Source of the DNA: UBA4416 sp943362175
GTDB lineage: Bacteria; Bacteroidota; Bacteroidia; B-17B0; Aurantibacillaceae
Direction of reading: 5' to 3'
NCBI GenBank assembly: GCA_943362175.1
Contig: CALRIU020000002.1
Coordinates: forward strand, 186,001-250,000
Length of the DNA stretch: 64,000 bases
A program made the translations under genes and the position numbers. Every line of letters begins with the position of its first letter. Position 1 is the stretch's first letter. Positions 52,357-60,158 of the stretch are shown in pieces. The notes under the pieces were generated by a model that was not told the DNA's origin, did no database searches, and saw only the letters and a program-made list of their open reading frames with translations.

Positions 52357-54696
52357 GCCGTAACCATATCCGTAGCCATAACCATATCCGTAGCCATAGC
52401 CATATTTAGAATAGTAGTATTTGTTCTTACGACGTTTTATACCATTCAATACTAAATATACATCCTTTATAGAGTTGTCTTTTACCAGCTTATGGAAAAG
52501 ATTTAACACTTGTTTGTTAGCGTATTTGGTGTTCAGTACAAAAATATTAATGTCGGAATACTGCATCAGGTAAGAGGCATCAGACAGTAAACCTGCCGGC
52601 GGTGTATCAACGAGCACGTAGTCATAATTTGCTTTGGCGAAATCAATGACTTCTTTTAGTTTTTCCGATAAGATGAGCTCCGAAGGATTGGGAGGAATAG
52701 GACCGGAAAGAATGGTATACAGATTTTTGATCCTGGTTTCCGCTACAATTTCCTCCAGTGTGTGGTTACCCATAATATAAGTGCTGACTCCTTTTTCGGC
52801 ATTCATCTCCAACGCTTTCTGGATCCGGGGTTTGTGAAGATCGAACTCCAGCATGATTACCCGCTTTCCGCCTTTTGCCAGGATAGCCCCGATATTGATG
52901 GTTGTAAAGGTTTTACCTTCGCCGGGCGCATTCGATGTAAAAAGGACAACCTTCTTATCCGAATTCAGGAATACATACTGAAGATTTGTTCTTAATGTTC
53001 TAAAAGCCTCTGCAATATAACTGGTCGGTTTATCTTCCACCACAAGTCCCTTATCGGAAACTTCTTTTTGAAAAGGCAGATCGCCAATCACCGGAAGGAA
53101 TGTTTTTTCCTTAAGCTCATCCACAGTCTGAATCGTAGTGAAGAACATGGTGCGGATCAGAATCAGGATAATCGATACTACCAATCCAACAGTGATGTAG
53201 GAAGAAATGATCTTGGGCTTATCAGGGCTCACAACCCCAAGGTTCCTCGGACTGTCGATTACCTTGATCTCAGGAACGATAGAGGCGCGTGAAATTTTCG
53301 TGTTGGCTCTTTTTTCGAGGAGAAAGTTATAAAGCTCCTCATTCACGACTACTTTTCGCTGAATATTCAGGACATCCTGCTGTTTTTTCGGAATACCTTT
53401 AACATCCGAAATGTAGCTCGTTATCTGTCCATTAATGTTTTCTATCACTTTATAAGTGGCATTGCGTGTGTTATCGAGGTATACCAGGATATTCTGCTTC
53501 AACCGTTTGATGTTCTGCCTGATTTCAATAACATTAGGATTGGTCTCCTTAGAGAAGCCCAACGATTGATTCAGTTTGATCTGCGAACTGTACAACTCCC
53601 CCACAGAAGAAATCAAAAAAGGATCATTATCCACAATAAATACATTGGGCGGTAAAAACTGAGGGTCCTTATCTTCAATGATATATTTTTCCAGATCATT
53701 GATGGCATCAATTTTCAATTTGAGTTTCGACTTTTGGGCGTCATAGTCTGAAAGCTTTTTCAGAAAGTCTCCCTTTTCCCAATCAAGGTCCAGGATCGCC
53801 TCCCTTTTTTTATAATCCTGCATCGTATCTTCCACCTCTTTCAAAGAGTTGCTTACCTCTTCGAGCTGCTTGTCGATATACATAATGGTGCGCTCATTAA
53901 TATCAAACCGGGAATTCAGGGATTTATTGATATATAGCTTGGATAGCGTATCCAGGATCAGCACCGCGCGTTCCGGAATAATGTCATTCATTTTCAGCAC
54001 AAGAATATTCGTGTACTCCGGGTTCTGCACATCGAGCCCAGCCTGAAAGCTATGCACAAGGTTCTCCAGATCATGGATTACGATCTCGTACTTGAGGCTC
54101 TTTAATTCTTCAAAGGTGTTGCGTGTAAAATTACTGCTTCGCGTAAATGTGATATTGAAATCCACATCGACAAAGTTCTCATTGAATTTTCCGGTCCTTG
54201 TTTCCTCTAATCCGTTCTTCAGGTACTTCAACTCATAACTATCGTAATCGATGATCTCCACCCGCAGTATATTTTCTTTCAGGGCCGGGTTGATAGAGTT
54301 CACCGTTACCTCAAACGGAACACCGCTAAACTGCTCTGTCGTTCTCACACGCCCTACCAGGAAATAAGAAACCTCCAGCTTCTCTTTCAGCTTCGTGATG
54401 GTTTCCTTCATGAGGTCAAACGATTTCAGGATCCTGATCTCATTGGAATTATCGATATAGTTCTGTGTCGTAAAATTATTATCTGTGATCAGGTTATTTT
54501 TGTAATACGTATCATTGGTTTTTAACAATTCGACCGAGGCCTGCGAAATGCTGGTCAGTTTGTACACATAAAAATAACCGATCACATAAAAAACAGGGAT
54601 AATGAGCAAGGGAACGTACCAGTTTTTGGATATTATCCTCCAAATTACCTTTAAGTCATTAATATTGACAGCTGTACTGCTTTTTTTTTGCTCCAC
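52348..54696 (-). CDS. polysaccharide co-polymerase / BY-kinase (Wzc-like, Wzz plus tyrosine autokinase)
   Basis: 782 residues, starting at GTG (54696), as no suitable ATG is in frame. Residues 10-50 hold a Wzz-type first membrane segment; a coiled-coil periplasmic domain follows; the second membrane segment is near 510-530. The cytoplasmic kinase has Walker A SNAPGEGKT at about 590, an A' motif LEFDLHKPR (Glu where many have Asp) and Walker B YVLVDTPP near 697. The C terminus has a Tyr cluster (YYYSK) followed by eight YG dipeptides, encoded by an 18-bp tandem repeat. Tyrosine autophosphorylation controls chain length and export. It is divergent from the exosortase system. Confidence 0.93.
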   Translation of the reverse strand: MEQKKSSTAVNINDLKVIWRIISKNWYVPLLIIPVFYVIGYFYVYKLTSISQASVELLKTNDTYYKNNLITDNNFTTQNYIDNSNEIRILKSFDLMKETITKLKEKLEVSYFLVGRVRTTEQFSGVPFEVTVNSINPALKENILRVEIIDYDSYELKYLKNGLEETRTGKFNENFVDVDFNITFTRSSNFTRNTFEELKSLKYEIVIHDLENLVHSFQAGLDVQNPEYTNILVLKMNDIIPERAVLILDTLSKLYINKSLNSRFDINERTIMYIDKQLEEVSNSLKEVEDTMQDYKKREAILDLDWEKGDFLKKLSDYDAQKSKLKLKIDAINDLEKYIIEDKDPQFLPPNVFIVDNDPFLISSVGELYSSQIKLNQSLGFSKETNPNVIEIRQNIKRLKQNILVYLDNTRNATYKVIENINGQITSYISDVKGIPKKQQDVLNIQRKVVVNEELYNFLLEKRANTKISRASIVPEIKVIDSPRNLGVVSPDKPKIISSYITVGLVVSIILILIRTMFFTTIQTVDELKEKTFLPVIGDLPFQKEVSDKGLVVEDKPTSYIAEAFRTLRTNLQYVFLNSDKKVVLFTSNAPGEGKTFTTINIGAILAKGGKRVIMLEFDLHKPRIQKALEMNAEKGVSTYIMGNHTLEEIVAETRIKNLYTILSGPIPPNPSELILSEKLKEVIDFAKANYDYVLVDTPPAGLLSDASYLMQYSDINIFVLNTKYANKQVLNLFHKLVKDNSIKDVYLVLNGIKRRKNKYYYSKYGYGYGYGYGYGYGYGKS
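52357..52404 (-). repeat. tandem repeat coding for the YG tail of the BY-kinase
   Basis: Eight TAY GGN codon pairs. Two copies of an 18-base unit (TATGGC TACGGA TATGGT) lie within it, so repeat length could change by slippage in 6- or 18-base steps without shifting the frame. Confidence 0.85.
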
Positions 54697-54749
54697 GAAG
54701 TTTTTATAGACTACAAATATAAATATTTGGCATGATTTTTACACTACAA

Positions 54750-54780
54750 TTGCTGTTCCAATTTATTTTATTTACATTTA
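54750..54780 (+). promoter_or_regulatory. possible promoter of the exosortase cargo gene
   Basis: TTG at 54750-54752, a 20-base spacer, TACATTTA at 54773-54780 (one mismatch to TAnnTTTG), 22 bases before the ATG at 54803. Motif only. Confidence 0.4.
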
Positions 54781-54802
54781 CCGTTTAATCATCAAAAAAT
54801 TA

Positions 54803-55015
54803 ATGAGCGCAAAATTCATTTTATCGGCTGTTATTACAATAGGCTTCAGTTCATTATGTTTAGCGGCCCCTCCGCCGCCTTCAGGAGGGCCGGGATGCTG
54901 GCCGCCGCCATGCGTCCCTATCGATGGAGGAATATCATTACTGATTGCGGCCGGAGCCTTGTATGGAGGCAAAACACTATACAATAAACGAAAACGAAAA
55001 AACTCAGTTTTATAA
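54803..55015 (+). CDS. tiny PID-type C-terminal sorting-signal protein (exosortase substrate)
   Basis: 70 residues. Parts: signal peptide 1-21 (MSAKFILSAVITIGFSSLCLA), a 16-residue Pro/Gly-rich segment with two Cys (22-37, APPPPSGGPGCWPPPC), the motif VPIDGG (38-43), a hydrophobic helix 44-60 (ISLLIAAGALYGGKTLY) and a basic tail NKRKRKNSVL. This tripartite C terminus is the sort of signal that exosortases process, here with PID in place of PEP. Nearly nothing remains between signal peptide and sorting motif, so the mature product would be a short peptide. The exosortase gene follows after a terminator. An antisense open frame exists but has no coding character. Confidence 0.8.
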   Translation: MSAKFILSAVITIGFSSLCLAAPPPPSGGPGCWPPPCVPIDGGISLLIAAGALYGGKTLYNKRKRKNSVL

Positions 55016-55019
55016 TTTT

Positions 55020-55041
55020 CCCCGCTTTTGCGGGGTTTTTT
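55020..55041 (+). terminator. intrinsic terminator between the cargo gene and the exosortase gene
   Basis: CCCCGC (55020-55025), loop TTTT, GCGGGG (55030-55035), six T (55036-55041). It starts 5 bases after the cargo stop and ends 5 bases before the exosortase ATG at 55046. Leaky termination here would give more cargo than enzyme. Confidence 0.85.
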
Positions 55042-55045
55042 GTGC

Positions 55046-55588
55046 ATGTATACCAAACTCAGATCAAATAGCTTCGCCTACTTTATCGTTAAGGCATCCT
55101 TACTCTATACGCTTTGTTATCTCGGGTATGAGTTTATTGTAAAGCGCTATACAACCATCGATCAGCTCTTTATAAGGCTTATCCTGAACTGCTGCAGGGG
55201 CATCCTCGATCTTTTCGGTTTTCAGACCTTTGCCAGCAAAGAAGTCAACGATTTCCAGGTATTCGGGATCGACGGCTCAAACGGAGTCTGGATCGGCGGC
55301 CCCTGCAATGGCGTCACGCTCATGTTCCTCTTTGCCATTTTCATCATCGCCTATCCCGGAAATACAAAAGCCAAATTCTGGTACCTCCCGGCAGGTATCC
55401 TGGCTGTTTACCTCATTAATATTATCCGGATCGTAAGCCTTGCCCTTATTGCCTATTATGCTCCACAATACCTCGATTTTAACCATACCTACACTTTTAC
55501 CTTTATTGCCTATAGCGCCGTATTCGGCCTGTGGATGCTGTGGGTAAAACGGTTCTCCAATGTTGAAGACAGTGAAGCCGGCAATTAA
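55046..55588 (+). CDS. exosortase/archaeosortase family transpeptidase-like protein
   Basis: The ATG at 55046 was chosen; an upstream TTG at 55028 lies in the terminator stem. 180 residues with several membrane helices. The family triad is visible: C87 in IGGPCNGVTL, R128 in INIIRIVSL and H147 in LDFNHTYTF, with the usual order and spacing. Exosortases cut near the motif of C-terminal sorting signals in the inner membrane and are thought to transfer the product to another molecule, often in species that make exopolysaccharide. It fits the Bacteroidota exosortase subgroup that goes with PID-type signals. It overlaps the next gene by 29 bases. Confidence 0.9.
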   Translation: MYTKLRSNSFAYFIVKASLLYTLCYLGYEFIVKRYTTIDQLFIRLILNCCRGILDLFGFQTFASKEVNDFQVFGIDGSNGVWIGGPCNGVTLMFLFAIFIIAYPGNTKAKFWYLPAGILAVYLINIIRIVSLALIAYYAPQYLDFNHTYTFTFIAYSAVFGLWMLWVKRFSNVEDSEAGN

Positions 55589-56060
55589 GTACATCCTGTT
55601 CATTTCCCTGTTTGCCTTCCTGGGATTCAGCAGGGAGTTTCTGTTTGTCAACATCAACAACCAGCTCTACAAACTATACTATGGCCATTCCTCGCTGCCC
55701 CTGCCCGACTCCCTGGGCTTTATAGCCAACATCGACTACAGCACGCTCTACTATTCGAAATTCGCACTGACGATTGTGTTTTACCTCGCCTACATGGCTA
55801 CAACTCTGCTGGCAATTAAGCTCGCGGTAAACGACAAAAAAATTACCCGCTGGACTATTTATATCTATCTTTTATTGTTAATTTTAGCAGCATTATCCAT
55901 GCTTTACAACTACCTGGCAAATAACAGGATCGATGGAGAGGAATATACATTTAGCCGCTGGTTGCTTGGTATTGCTCAATCTCCGCTGGTTGCATTTTTC
56001 ATGATAGCTTCCGCGACTTTATACAAAAAATTTCAAACAGAAAAAGAATCTAACCACTAA
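55560..56060 (+). CDS. exosortase-associated membrane protein
   Basis: 166 residues with about four hydrophobic segments (9-25, 70-90, 97-115, 135-155) and a soluble loop after the first (REFLFVNINNQLYKLYYGHSS). It overlaps the exosortase gene by 29 bases, so it is translated together with it. Small membrane proteins of this type accompany exosortases in Bacteroidota, where they are named only by association. No motif tells its function; stabilising the exosortase or presenting the acceptor are possibilities. Six bases separate it from glyA. Confidence 0.75.
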   Translation: MLKTVKPAIKYILFISLFAFLGFSREFLFVNINNQLYKLYYGHSSLPLPDSLGFIANIDYSTLYYSKFALTIVFYLAYMATTLLAIKLAVNDKKITRWTIYIYLLLLILAALSMLYNYLANNRIDGEEYTFSRWLLGIAQSPLVAFFMIASATLYKKFQTEKESNH

Positions 56061-56066
56061 CACTCT

Positions 56067-57341
56067 ATGAAAAAAGACACTGCTATTTTTAAACTGATCA
56101 AAGAAGAAAAAGAGCGCCAGACACGCGGCGTAGAGCTTATTGCCAGCGAGAATTATGTGAGCGACCAGGTAATGAAAGCGATGGGCAGTGTGCTCACCAA
56201 CAAATATGCCGAGGGATTGCCGGGAAAACGCTATTACGGCGGTTGCGAGGTAGTGGATAAAGTAGAGCAGCTGGCCATTGACCGCGCCAAAGAGCTTTTC
56301 GGCGCAGCCTGGGTAAATGTGCAACCTCACTCCGGCGCACAAGCCAATGCTGCGGTGATGCTGGCCTGCCTGAAGCCGGGTGATACCATACTGGGCTTTG
56401 ACCTGTCGCATGGCGGGCATTTAACGCATGGCTCACCGGTGAACTTCTCCGGAAAGCTTTACCGCGCTACGTTTTACGGCGTCGAGGAAAAAACCGGCCG
56501 CATCAATTACGATACACTGGAGGAAACGGCTAAAAAAGAAAAACCGAAAATGATTATCTGCGGAGCTTCCGCTTATTCCAGGGATTGGGATTACGAGCGC
56601 CTGAGGAAGATCGCAGACAAAGTCGGAGCGATCCTTCTCGCCGACATCTCTCACCCCTCAGGCCTGATCGCCAAAGGTATCCTGAACGACCCTTTACCAC
56701 ACTGCCATATCGTAACCACCACCACGCATAAAACCCTGCGCGGGCCAAGAGGCGGCATGATTATGATGGGCAAGGATTTCGAGAACCCGATGGGAGAGAA
56801 AACACCTAAAGGAGAGCTGAAAATGATGAGCGCCTGCCTCGATATGGGCGTGTTCCCCGGAACCCAGGGCGGACCACTGGAACATGTGATTGCGGCTAAA
56901 GCTGTGGCTTATGGCGAATGCCTGAGCGACGAATACATGCATTACTGCGTACAGGTGATTAAAAATGCACAGACAATGGCGAAGGCCCTCATAGAGAAAG
57001 GCTATAAGATCATCTCTGGCGGAACCGACAACCACTGTATGCTGATTGACCTGAGAAGCAAAAACCTGACCGGTAAGGAAGCGGAGAAGGCACTGGGAGA
57101 AGCGGATATTACCGTGAATAAAAACATGGTGCCTTTCGACGATAAATCTCCTTTCGTGACCTCTGGTATCAGGATCGGCTCACCAGCTATTACCAGCCGC
57201 GGCTTAAAAGAGAAAGACTGTCTGAAAGTGGTGGAATTTATCGATGCCGCTTTACGCAATAAAGATAACCCTAAAGAGCTGGCAAAGATCAGATCGAAAG
57301 TAAATACCATGATGGGGAAATACCCTTTATTTAAAGACTAA
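56067..57341 (+). CDS. glyA: serine hydroxymethyltransferase
   Basis: 424 residues. PLP enzyme converting serine and tetrahydrofolate to glycine and methylene-tetrahydrofolate in the cytoplasm. Motifs: ELIASENYVS, NKYAEGLPGKRYYGG, NVQPHSGAQAN, and the PLP lysine K222 in TTTTHKTLRGPRGG. Length and motifs are standard. It starts 6 bases after the exosortase-associated gene, so it is likely transcribed with it, although a housekeeping function does not need that system. A strong terminator follows 17 bases after the stop. Confidence 0.96.
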   Translation: MKKDTAIFKLIKEEKERQTRGVELIASENYVSDQVMKAMGSVLTNKYAEGLPGKRYYGGCEVVDKVEQLAIDRAKELFGAAWVNVQPHSGAQANAAVMLACLKPGDTILGFDLSHGGHLTHGSPVNFSGKLYRATFYGVEEKTGRINYDTLEETAKKEKPKMIICGASAYSRDWDYERLRKIADKVGAILLADISHPSGLIAKGILNDPLPHCHIVTTTTHKTLRGPRGGMIMMGKDFENPMGEKTPKGELKMMSACLDMGVFPGTQGGPLEHVIAAKAVAYGECLSDEYMHYCVQVIKNAQTMAKALIEKGYKIISGGTDNHCMLIDLRSKNLTGKEAEKALGEADITVNKNMVPFDDKSPFVTSGIRIGSPAITSRGLKEKDCLKVVEFIDAALRNKDNPKELAKIRSKVNTMMGKYPLFKD

Positions 57342-57358
57342 GCTTTATCACCTTGATA

Positions 57359-57394
57359 AAAAAGTCCTCATGAATGATCTCATGAGGACTTTTT
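57359..57394. terminator. bidirectional terminator after glyA
   Basis: A 15-bp perfect stem (AAAAAGTCCTCATGA at 57359-57373, TCATGAGGACTTTTT at 57380-57394) around a 6-base loop. A-rich left and T-rich right flanks make it active on both strands. Confidence 0.92.
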
Positions 57395-57441
57395 ATGCTT
57401 GCGAATCGGCTTGTTGCTCATCAGGGGCAGTTGTAGGTCAT

Positions 57442-57469
57442 AAAAAAACCTCCCGGTTGGGAGGTTTTT
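57442..57469 (-). terminator. terminator of the gldKLMN operon
   Basis: An 11-bp stem (AAAAACCTCCC at 57444-57454 with GGGAGGTTTTT at 57459-57469) and loop GGTT. Read leftward it ends in seven T (57448-57442). It lies 25 bases after the gldN stop. Confidence 0.9.
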
Positions 57470-57493
57470 AGTTTGTATGAGACCTTCAGGAGA

Positions 57494-58354
57494 TTAGAAA
57501 TGCCATAAGTCATGCTCCCATCTGAAGATGTCGTTTTTGATACGGTCAGATTCCAACAGGGCATCGATCCCTTTTGAGTAGTTTTCGATAGAACGGTCGT
57601 ATACGTTGGTTTCTTTGATTGCTCTGGAAGAGAATTGTCTTTTCCAGAAGATGTCTTCAAACGTACGGCGCTCGGCGTCGTTTTTCCAGTTGTATACTTC
57701 GTGCTTCGCAAAGAAAGGGCGGCATGCCGGGAAGTAGGTATAGAAAATAGGATACTCACCTAAATCTTCCTTCTTAGGTTTCAGAACGTTGAAACCCATA
57801 GACAGGATACGTACTTCCAGTACCGATTTCTGCTTGTCGAAGAACCAGTCTTCTTTTAACTCAAGAGATGTGAAGTTTTCGAAGATCCAGGTTGAGTCCA
57901 CGATGCCCGGCTTCTTAACCATTACTGAGTTACCATTGGCATCAAATTCCTCAACGTCGGCAGAGTCTTCCTGCAACACGATCATCGCCCTGATATTCGA
58001 CAGCTCCAAAGGCTCTAAAAACTCTTCGTCCTTAAACGCGATGATCTGCCCGGATAATACATACTTTGTGATAAGCTGCATCAAAGAAATTCTGCTTACA
58101 ACCTGCTCTTTTGGGTAGTACAACTGCTGATTTTGTTTCTCGCGCATATCGATCTTTCTCCACACACGCTTTTCCCACGACACGTCGGCCTCCCTGAGGT
58201 GAGTGTAAGGAATATAGCGCCTGTTGATAGAGTTTTCCTTATCGTAGATCCCATCCCTGTAATCGCCTGGCTGGAATACGCTCTGCTGCGACTTCATAGA
58301 GAAACCCGTGAGAAGTAAAACCGATAAAAACAACATATTTTTAATAGTTCCCAT
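57494..58354 (-). CDS. gldN: T9SS/gliding motility protein GldN
   Basis: 286 residues with a signal peptide (1-22, LLTGFSMKSQ). Family pattern: RRYIPYTHLREADVSWEKRVWRKIDMREKQNQ, YPKEQ, LMQLITKYVLSGQIIAF and YNWKNDAERRTFEDIFWKRQFSSRAIKETNVYDRSIENY. GldN with GldK forms the periplasmic ring of the type IX secretion system. It is the last gene of the operon, 44 bases after gldM and followed by its terminator. Length is typical. Confidence 0.96.
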   Translation of the reverse strand: MGTIKNMLFLSVLLLTGFSMKSQQSVFQPGDYRDGIYDKENSINRRYIPYTHLREADVSWEKRVWRKIDMREKQNQQLYYPKEQVVSRISLMQLITKYVLSGQIIAFKDEEFLEPLELSNIRAMIVLQEDSADVEEFDANGNSVMVKKPGIVDSTWIFENFTSLELKEDWFFDKQKSVLEVRILSMGFNVLKPKKEDLGEYPIFYTYFPACRPFFAKHEVYNWKNDAERRTFEDIFWKRQFSSRAIKETNVYDRSIENYSKGIDALLESDRIKNDIFRWEHDLWHF

Positions 58355-58398
58355 GATTTCAGATTTTATTGTAACAAAATTTTAATTTAACTAAGAGC

Positions 58399-60060
58399 TT
58401 ACTTCGTAACTTTAATACCGCAGGTTACGGAGTTGGTTTTTCCATCCGGGCCTTTTACTTTTGCATCGATGTATACCTTGGTTCCCACATCGGCACCTTT
58501 CAGGATCGCCTGAGCATCGGCTGCCAGGTTATTACCGTTGCCGGAAGCCTGTGCCAATTTGCCTTTCGCTTTACCTGTTACCTCGTAAGATATAACAATG
58601 AAGTTAGCCTGGAACTCGAAGCCATTCGCACCAGCACCTAAACCGCTTACTAAAGCAATTTCACCTTTTTTCAGTTCCTGAGGAGCAAACTTACCACCTA
58701 CTTTTAATTCAGGTTTTGGTAAAGGCTTCACTTTAAATACCGATGTACCCTGTGGTTTATTAGTGCCGTCAACTTTCGCAGACACACTGATGGTACATGT
58801 ACCGGGCGTGGTGAAGGTTCCTTCGAATTTACCACCCCCTTTAGGAACGAGCTTGGCGCCGCCGCCACTTGCCGATACATTCAGATTAGCAGGAGCTACA
58901 CCAGCAGCCTGAACCATAATCGGATTAATTACTCCCACATAAAAAACTTTCATTTGTTCTGCGGATACGGCCGCTGCCGGAGCAGCCACAGTATAAGCCG
59001 ATTCGAATGGATAATACTTAAATGTTCCGTCCGGATTTTTATATTTAATAACTCCATTGTATTTTTTATCCCCTTCGCCACTCGCACCAACTTCGTAAAT
59101 CCCTTCACCGTTTACCAAAGGCACTAAACCGGTACCTTTGCTGCCTGCAGCTGCCTGCGCAGAGTCAACGCCTAAGATGATCTCCATGTCGCCTTGTCCT
59201 AATTTAGAGGAAGAAGCCGCCAAAAAGATGTTAGCCTGGTATTTAGTTCCCGACTGCACATAAGAGCTTGGAGCAACAACACGGGCAACGATGTGGTCAA
59301 ATTTAATGGCCAGCTTACCGCTTGCACCCGAGAATACCTGCAGGATCTCAGCCTCTACGTTTTTTAAGTCAGATTGGAATTTGTTCAGATTGGTATAAAC
59401 CGCTGCTAAAGGTAAATGGTAGAAGTTATCCATTTCCCAGTTAAATTCAATACCATCCTCTTTACGCTTACTGTCAACCGGTTTGATAGAAGCCAGCTTC
59501 TTTTTCAGACCTTCGTAATCGGCCTGCAATAAGTGCTGCCCATCTGTTTTCTGCATCTGGTCAAGCATAGCGATCAGCTTGTCGTGCAAGCCGGTCATTT
59601 TATCCTTCAGTTCAGAAGCCGTATTTTCGCCTTTTTTAGGAGTTTTTGGCTCCGATCCGATCAATACCGTTGTTGGCATATCGTAATCGTCCATTTTCTC
59701 CGTTCTGCGAAGATTGAGGGTATCTGCAATTTTGATGTCTTTCAGATCTTCTGTTTTCATAACTACATGCGACCTCAGGTTGCCAATGTATTTATAAACG
59801 TCGTCGATCATTTTCTGGGCCTCAACCGCTCTTTCGAAATATGGTTTTGCTCCCGGGTTACCTTCGATGGTTGTACGGAACGCTTCCGTTACCAGCTTAT
59901 TATTCGTTTGTAAGTTATTTCTTGTTTTCTCCAGACTTTCATTTACAGAAAGATATCCCTGTAAAATTTGTTTGGACACGTTCATCGCCAGAAGAGCTGT
60001 CAGTACGAGGTACATCATACCAATCATCTTCTGCCTAGGTGTTTCTTTACCGCCTCCCAT
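58399..60060 (-). CDS. gldM: T9SS/gliding motor protein GldM
   Basis: 553 residues. The N terminus (MGGGKETPRQKMIGMMYLVLTALLAMNVSKQIL) has the single transmembrane helix and conserved R9 that form part of the motor stator. A large periplasmic domain follows, with several beta domains (GAKLVPKGGGKFEG, GYEVTGK-like strand). GldM with GldL uses the proton-motive force to drive T9SS export and gliding. It follows gldL after a 98-base gap with a hairpin. Confidence 0.96.
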   Translation of the reverse strand: MGGGKETPRQKMIGMMYLVLTALLAMNVSKQILQGYLSVNESLEKTRNNLQTNNKLVTEAFRTTIEGNPGAKPYFERAVEAQKMIDDVYKYIGNLRSHVVMKTEDLKDIKIADTLNLRRTEKMDDYDMPTTVLIGSEPKTPKKGENTASELKDKMTGLHDKLIAMLDQMQKTDGQHLLQADYEGLKKKLASIKPVDSKRKEDGIEFNWEMDNFYHLPLAAVYTNLNKFQSDLKNVEAEILQVFSGASGKLAIKFDHIVARVVAPSSYVQSGTKYQANIFLAASSSKLGQGDMEIILGVDSAQAAAGSKGTGLVPLVNGEGIYEVGASGEGDKKYNGVIKYKNPDGTFKYYPFESAYTVAAPAAAVSAEQMKVFYVGVINPIMVQAAGVAPANLNVSASGGGAKLVPKGGGKFEGTFTTPGTCTISVSAKVDGTNKPQGTSVFKVKPLPKPELKVGGKFAPQELKKGEIALVSGLGAGANGFEFQANFIVISYEVTGKAKGKLAQASGNGNNLAADAQAILKGADVGTKVYIDAKVKGPDGKTNSVTCGIKVTK

Positions 60061-60103
60061 AGTGCTATAATAATTTTTTTAAATGAATAGTGAGTTTTTA
60101 ATA

Positions 60104-60137
60104 GCCCGGCAATGACCTATGAGATCATTGCCCGGGC
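60104..60137. other. hairpin between gldL and gldM
   Basis: GCCCGGCAATGA (60104-60115) pairs with TCATTGCCCGGGC (60125-60137) with one bulged G. No T-run follows on the minus strand, so it is more likely an RNA stability or processing element than a terminator. Confidence 0.6.
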
Positions 60138-60158
60138 ATGAATTGGTTTGACTGAATT

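Noticed and set aside
52357..52404. CRISPR-like periodic sequence at the BY-kinase end
   Set aside because: The period is within codons for YG dipeptides and there are no spacers; no CRISPR array or cas gene is in the window.
54714..54721. Perfect TAnnTTTG-like box (TATATTTG) upstream of the BY-kinase gene, minus strand
   Set aside because: The nearest upstream TTG is 25 bases away, outside the usual 17-23 range, so it was not called as a promoter, although it may be real.
55028..55045. TTG at 55028 as start of the exosortase
   Set aside because: It lies in the terminator loop/stem and the ATG at 55046 gives a better N terminus (MYTKLRSNSF).
54778..55056. Antisense frame over the exosortase cargo gene
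   Set aside because: It lacks a signal or domain and is explained by the GC-rich Pro/Gly codons of the real gene.
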